A stretch of 12,544 nt of DNA from Lobulomyces angularis (taxonomy: Eukaryota; Chytridiomycota; Chytridiomycetes; Lobulomycetales; Lobulomycetaceae): the NCBI GenBank assembly GCA_027604685.1, contig JADHYX010000536.1:1-12544 (forward strand). Direction: 5' to 3'. A model generated the notes under the pieces. The model saw nothing but the letters and a program-made list of their open reading frames with translations. It did not search any database and was not told where the DNA came from. Every line of letters begins with the position of its first letter. Position 1 is the first letter of the stretch. Positions 8,201 through 12,544 of this stretch are shown piece by piece. The position numbers and the translations under genes are program-made.

Positions 8201-10669
8201 ATGGACTTCAATGAAAAGTTGTTTGAAGAAATTTCCATTTTAAAAGCACAAAATTTAGGTAAATTTTTTTTTTTTTTTTTATCTAGTTTGTTTTTTGTTA
8301 ATTTGAATTTTTTTGAATTTTTTTTTTTCATGTTTCTTTGATAAATGTAATCCAAATAAATTTAACTCTTTTATTTCCTTTTTTTTTTTTTTTCAATTAT
8401 TTCCAGTACTAAAAAGAGCAGTTTTGGATGTAAACAAAAAAAAAAAAAAAAAATTCCTTATTAAAAGAATAATTATTACCTATCAATTCTATATTCTTTA
8501 AATAATTGGTTGAAGATTTCTATCCTACTTATCTTATTTTATTATATTTAAAACAGGAACAAGAGGTAGTCAAAATTTTAAAAAATGAAATGAGAATAAA
8601 GGACCAAAAAATAATATCGACTGTTGAAGAGTTAGATTTGTTACAATTTCACAATAAGAACTTGATAAAAAAAATTGAAAGTTTACAACAGGAAGTAAAA
8701 AAAAATTTTTTGCCAGTTTCACTCAGCAAAAGTAATAGTCAAAAAAATACCAATTTTTCAAATCCAAATACTATCCTGCAACAAGAACTTTCTGGAAAAA
8801 TTTTGGAAAATGAAAAGTTACAAAATTACATTTTTGATTTTTCTAATGAAAACAAAGAATTAAAATCAAATTTAATTCAATTTGAACATGAAAATAATAG
8901 CTTGAAGGTAAAAAAAAAAAAAAAAAATTAAATTTAGTAAAAGATAAAAAAAAGTTTAATTATTTTTATCTTTTAGTAAATTTCATTTTATTTTTTATTT
9001 TTTTTTAATTTTTTTTTGAAATAGTCAAGTCTAGAAAAATTTGAAAAAGATAATGAAAACTTAAGAAATCAGGTAAAAACGAAAAATTTAAAAATTGAAG
9101 AGTTTCAAAGAATTGAAAATCAATTGAAGAAAAAAAATCAAGAGTTTTATTCCTATATTTTTATATATATTGAAGATCTTTTTGGATTGATTTTGCTTAA
9201 CGTTGATTTTAAAAAGAGTAACCTTTTTAACTATTTTTTTAAAGATAAAAGTGGAAATTTATTAAAGAATGATAACCTAAACGAAATAATTGTAGAGGAG
9301 GAAGAAAAATCTCTCCAAATTTTAAATAAAAGTATAAATCAATTTTACAAAGCTATAAGTAGCCTTTTGAGTTTTAAAAATCTTGTAAAGGAAGAGTTTA
9401 ATTTGGATATTAGACAATCTGATCAAAAATTGAATTTTTTTTCAGATCTAGACCATACGATTAGTGAAGCTACACTAAAAAATTTAAAAGAAATTTCTAT
9501 TACCTTTGATAACTTTTTATTGAGTTTTAAAACTTTTTTTGAAAAAGAAGAAAAAAAATTCAATGACAATCCCAATCAAGATTTAGCTATGGAACTAGAA
9601 AAATGCAATTTTTTACTTAATTTGATGATAAAAGATTTAGAGTCATTTAATTTTTACTTTAAAAATATCTTGGAATGGATGGAATTAAAGGTAAACTCTG
9701 TTAAAAAAAAAATTCATCGAGACGATGATGAAGTTGACAACATACCCCAAGAACAAAAGGAAGAACTCAATTTTGTAAACTTTCATATCGTTTATTATGT
9801 GTCAAAACTAAATTTATCTATGAAAGGTAAAAAGTTTTTTTTTATATTATTTTTTTATTTTTTTTGTTTTTGTTGTTTAAGGCCTATATCGTCATGCATT
9901 AGTATATATTTCTTTAAAGGCCGAAAATGAAGAAGATTTACATAAAATAATAAAAAGCAACAAGATTCTCAACTGTTTACAATCAGCCTTTATCGAAGAG
10001 GAGGATAATAAATCCGAAATCAAAGAAGAAGTAATATCAAATTTAATTAAAACTAGATCATTGACATTTGAAACTATTAAAAGCAGAGATGAAAATATTT
10101 TTAAAACTCTAAAACTAATAAAAATTTATTTAAAATTTTTTTTTAAAGAGGACGAGTTAAATTTATTAGAATATTACAGATTACTAAATTTAAATTTTAA
10201 AAACTTTAAAGCGTTAAAAAAATTTAACGTTGACATCATCCATCAACTAAAAATTTTAAAAAATACAACTAAATCTGAAACTTCAAACAACCTCAACGAA
10301 CAAAAAGACGATATTTTAAAAAAAAAACTAACAAATGTCACTGTTACAAAAAAAGTGGATTCCCAGATACAAACAGACGAGGTAGATGATGATGATATTG
10401 ACGATGAAGAAGAGATTTCAGAAAAACAACAAAATAGATCTGTTACATGTAAATCCATAGAAATACAAACAGAAGAGTACATTTCAAATGACGACATCTG
10501 TGTTGATAATGATACCAGCCTGGTAATAAATTAAAATATAATACAATATAATAATTTTTTTTTTTTTGGTTAGTATGGAAATTCGGTTAGTGACATTAGG
10601 TTAAATCAACTGCTTTTAAAAGTTCAAGAGTTGGATAGTTTTTTAATTAAAAATAATTTAAAATTATAA
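8201..10669 (+). CDS. PPP1R21 / KLRAQ-motif coiled-coil protein (FERRY complex subunit Fy-2 homologue)
   Basis: Homologue of protein phosphatase 1 regulatory subunit 21, known in animals as the dimeric scaffold of the FERRY complex, a Rab5 effector linking mRNAs and ribosomes to early endosomes. Six exons: 8201-8258, 8407-8429, 8557-8907, 9025-9826, 9882-10522, 10574-10669 (stop TAA); about 656 aa (human about 780). The first three exons join to read SILKAQNLVLKRAVLD then EQEVVKILKNEMRIKDQ, closely following the human KLRAQNQVLKKGVVDEQ and LKEQLKMKDQ region. QFHNKNLIKKIESLQQEV and LSGKILENEKLQ also align. Coiled coil continues to about residue 185, then a mixed helical region. The C-terminal part is acidic (DEVDDDDIDDEEE) with two IQT motifs (separate entry), ending in a short helix LLLKVQELDSF. 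The human C-terminal TTKRSYEDQ motif is not visible. Exon 2 is a 23-nt micro-exon. The N-terminus is well supported; the middle is matched only in general character. Confidence 0.8.
10361..10477 (+). other. Two candidate dynein light chain LC8-binding motifs in the PPP1R21-like protein
   Basis: Residues about 572-578 read SQIQTDE and about 603-610 read SIEIQTEE. Both fit the short linear motif bound by LC8 (DYNLL), usually written x-x-x-[T/V/I]-Q-T-[D/E]. They lie in a predicted disordered acidic segment 29 residues apart, the arrangement used by bivalent LC8 ligands. Binding is inferred from motif and context only. Confidence 0.5.
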
Positions 10670-10860
10670 ATTTTTTTTTTTTTTTTCTGATTTTTAATTT
10701 TTTTTTTAAATATATGAGAACAAATATATTAATAAAAAAAATCAAATAAAATAAAACAAATTAGAGACCAAAAAAACCTCAAAGAGAATAAAAATTTAAA
10801 AAAAAAAATTAAAATAAAATAATTAATTAAATTTTTAGAATAATTTTTTTTTTCCTTTAT
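10670..10860. terminator. Shared 3' intergenic region of convergent PPP1R21-like and IDH genes
   Basis: 191 bp of almost pure A/T sequence between convergent stops. On the + strand AATAAA at 10731-10736 lies 61 nt after the PPP1R21-like stop. On the - strand AATAAA (10861-10856) begins on the last A of the IDH stop codon, which is very early; other A-rich words may serve instead. No gene was seen. Confidence 0.4.
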
Positions 10861-12455
10861 TTAAGATAAATTATGTAGGTTAGAGATAATGGCTCTAGTA
10901 AATTCACTGCAAGTAGATGATCCACCTAAATCGGCAGTCAAACACTCGGAATCAGTAATGACTTTGGTTAAAGAGTCCCCAATCAAGTGAGCTTCTTTAT
11001 TTAAACCTAAATGACGTAAGAGATGTAAGGAAGATAAGATTAAAGAGGTCGGATTGGCTTTGTTTTTTCCCTGATAAGAATGAATTTTTTTTTTAAAAAA
11101 ATTAAATAATATATATTGGTTTTTACTTCAAGGTCTAAACCAACGTGACGGCATCCAGGTTCAAATACTACAAATTCTCGGCCAATGTTGGCACCTAAAA
11201 TTAAAAAAAAAAAAAAAAAGGAGATTTATTAATAAAAAAATTAAATAAATTACAATAAATTACCTGGAACTACACCAGGTCCTCCAATTAAACCAGCACC
11301 AACATTCGTTAGAATATTACCATATAGATTACCACAGACAATAACATCAAATTGCTGAGGTTTTGATACCAGTTGCATAGCTGCGTTATCAACAATCATT
11401 TCTTTAAATTCAATACCACTTGATTCATATAATTTTGATATATCTCGTGCAGTTTTTAAAAATAATCCATCACCAAGTTTCCTGTAATTAAAATTTAATA
11501 TATATATATTTTTTTTTTATTTTAATTACATAATGTTTGCTTTGTGGATGACAGTAACTCTCTTTCTATTATTTTTTAAAGCAAAATCAAAGGCAAATTT
11601 AACAATTCTTTCGGTCTTTTCCCTAGTAACTACTTTTAATGATTCAACTACTCCAGGAACTGGTGAGTGTTCCATTCCAGAATATTCTCCTTCAGTGTTC
11701 TCTCTAATAATTGCAATATCTACGTTCTTGTGTCTATTTATATATATTTATTTAAGCAAATTAAGATTTAAAATATAAGTGAAATACCTAGTTGGATAAG
11801 AACCTGGAGAATTTTTAATTAACGCAACTGACGCATAAATATCTAATTCTTTTCGCATTGCAACATTCCAACTTACACTACCTGGTCTAGAAAGAGGAGT
11901 ATACAAAATTCCCTTTAAGGCAACTTTATTTCTTCTAACTGAAGCTAAGCACTGTTTTGATAAGATTTCATTTTTTTCAGTGTGACCGGAGAGATCAAAT
12001 TGCTCAAATTCAACAGGAACATTTGCAGCGTCAAATATAGCTATATGTTAATTATCATATTTAAAAAAAAAATATTTAGACGCAAAATATCACCTTTAAC
12101 GGAATTAGCCATCTCAACTCCAACACCGTCTCCTGGAATTAAGGTGACAGTAGTTTTTCCACCATAAACTACGGTATTAAAAAGAGATAAATATCAACAA
12201 TTTTTTAAATATTTTTTCATATCATAATAAAAAAAAAATTAAAGAATGAAAAATTTAAAAAAAAAAAAAAAAAAAAAGAAATACCGGTTTTAGCCTGAGA
12301 AGTAGTAGGCATAGTAGTAGAAAAAATTGAACGAGTAGACTAGTTAAAAAAAAAAAAAAAAAAGGATTTAGATTATAAAAAAAAAAATTTTAAAAAAAAG
12401 AAGGATCAATTATTATTTATTTAAATACCAGCTTTAAAAAAGAAACGCGATTCAT
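10861..12455 (-). CDS. IDH1: NAD-dependent isocitrate dehydrogenase, regulatory (IDH1-type) subunit, mitochondrial
   Basis: Non-catalytic or regulatory partner of mitochondrial NAD-isocitrate dehydrogenase in the TCA cycle (isocitrate + NAD+ to 2-oxoglutarate + CO2 + NADH). Eight exons: 12455-12429, 12339-12285, 12168-12094, 12040-11788, 11733-11530, 11481-11264, 11194-11127, 11070-10861 (stop TAA); all joints keep frame, about 369 aa (yeast Idh1 360). A basic, Ser/Thr-rich presequence MNRVSFLKL then STRSIFSTT is followed by [95 protein letters not shown] and [22 protein letters not shown] and FEPG-RHVG resemble yeast Idh1 rather than Idh2, which has HGSAPDIAG in place of the latter. Hence the regulatory assignment; a separate catalytic subunit gene is expected elsewhere. 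The three lowest-conservation exons (presequence) rest on frame and splice fit. Confidence 0.95.
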
Positions 12456-12474
12456 TATTATTATTATTATTATT
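12454..12474. repeat. ATT trinucleotide microsatellite at the IDH start codon
   Basis: Seven ATT units on + (AAT on the coding - strand) run directly into the IDH start codon, whose CAT complement is 12453-12455. The coding strand therefore reads AAT repeats, then ATG. It lies in the 5' UTR and supplies A at -3, a favourable start context. Repeat length may vary between strains. Confidence 0.75.
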
Positions 12475-12544
12475 TTATTTAAAAATAGATTAATTTATTA
12501 ATAAAAAATAGTAAGAATTTTTTTTTATTCTTTTGAAAAAAAAA
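12475..12544 (-). promoter_or_regulatory. IDH gene 5' UTR / upstream region
   Basis: 70 bp of A/T-rich DNA upstream of the IDH start on the - strand, cut by the window edge. It should contain 5' UTR and perhaps core promoter, but no element can be singled out. Confidence 0.25.

Noticed and set aside
8313..8501. Phe/Lys-rich + strand frame between PPP1R21 exons 1 and 3
   Set aside because: It is intronic homopolymer read as protein; only 8407-8429 aligns to the family.
10243..10497. Ser/Phe-rich - strand frame opposite the acidic end of the PPP1R21-like protein
   Set aside because: The serine run is only the complement of the Asp/Glu codons on the coding strand.
11533..12167. Two + strand frames within the IDH gene
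   Set aside because: Both are antisense shadows of IDH exons, whose protein motifs are unambiguous on the - strand.

Overview
This is eukaryotic nuclear DNA: very A+T-rich, with long A and T homopolymers and protein-coding genes broken by many short GT-AG introns (45-157 bp). Stops are standard (TAA in most genes, TGA in one). The gene set is that of a normal heterotrophic eukaryote with mitochondria. An early-diverging fungus or a related opisthokont or amoeboid protist fits best, because WSC ectodomains, a Sec6 exocyst subunit, a SETD4-type methyltransferase and a PPP1R21-type coiled-coil protein occur together. I cannot name the lineage. The mitochondrial presequence on the isocitrate dehydrogenase argues against amitochondriate groups such as anaerobic rumen fungi.

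Layout. (1) 15-1177, +: 3' part of a SETD4-like SET-domain lysine methyltransferase whose 5' end lies outside the window. (2) 2437-1309, -: a single-pass membrane protein with two WSC domains, convergent with gene 1. (3) 2438-3635: the largest intergenic stretch, between divergent genes 2 and 3, with homopolymers, a degenerate 40-bp-spaced repeat and one unusually GC-rich patch. (4) 3636-6543, +: complete SEC6/EXOC3 exocyst subunit in ten exons. (5) 6842-7971, +: a TRM10-family tRNA position-9 methyltransferase with an unusual N-terminal hydrophobic anchor. (6) 8201-10669, +: a PPP1R21 (KLRAQ) homologue, related to subunit Fy-2 of the FERRY early-endosome complex, with two possible LC8-binding motifs. 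(7) 12455-10861, -: a complete eight-exon NAD-dependent isocitrate dehydrogenase regulatory subunit (IDH1 type), convergent with gene 6.

The genes are independent housekeeping genes rather than one pathway. The loosest common theme is membrane traffic: Sec6 tethers exocytic vesicles, the WSC protein would be a surface cargo or sensor, and PPP1R21 works on early endosomes. I see no mobile element, CRISPR array, tRNA or rRNA. The exon models were built by hand from reading-frame continuity, splice dinucleotides and remembered family alignments. The most notable points are the PPP1R21 homologue with its 23-nt micro-exon and possible dynein-light-chain motifs, the anchored Trm10, the near absence of G at intron position +5, and a GC-rich island upstream of SEC6.
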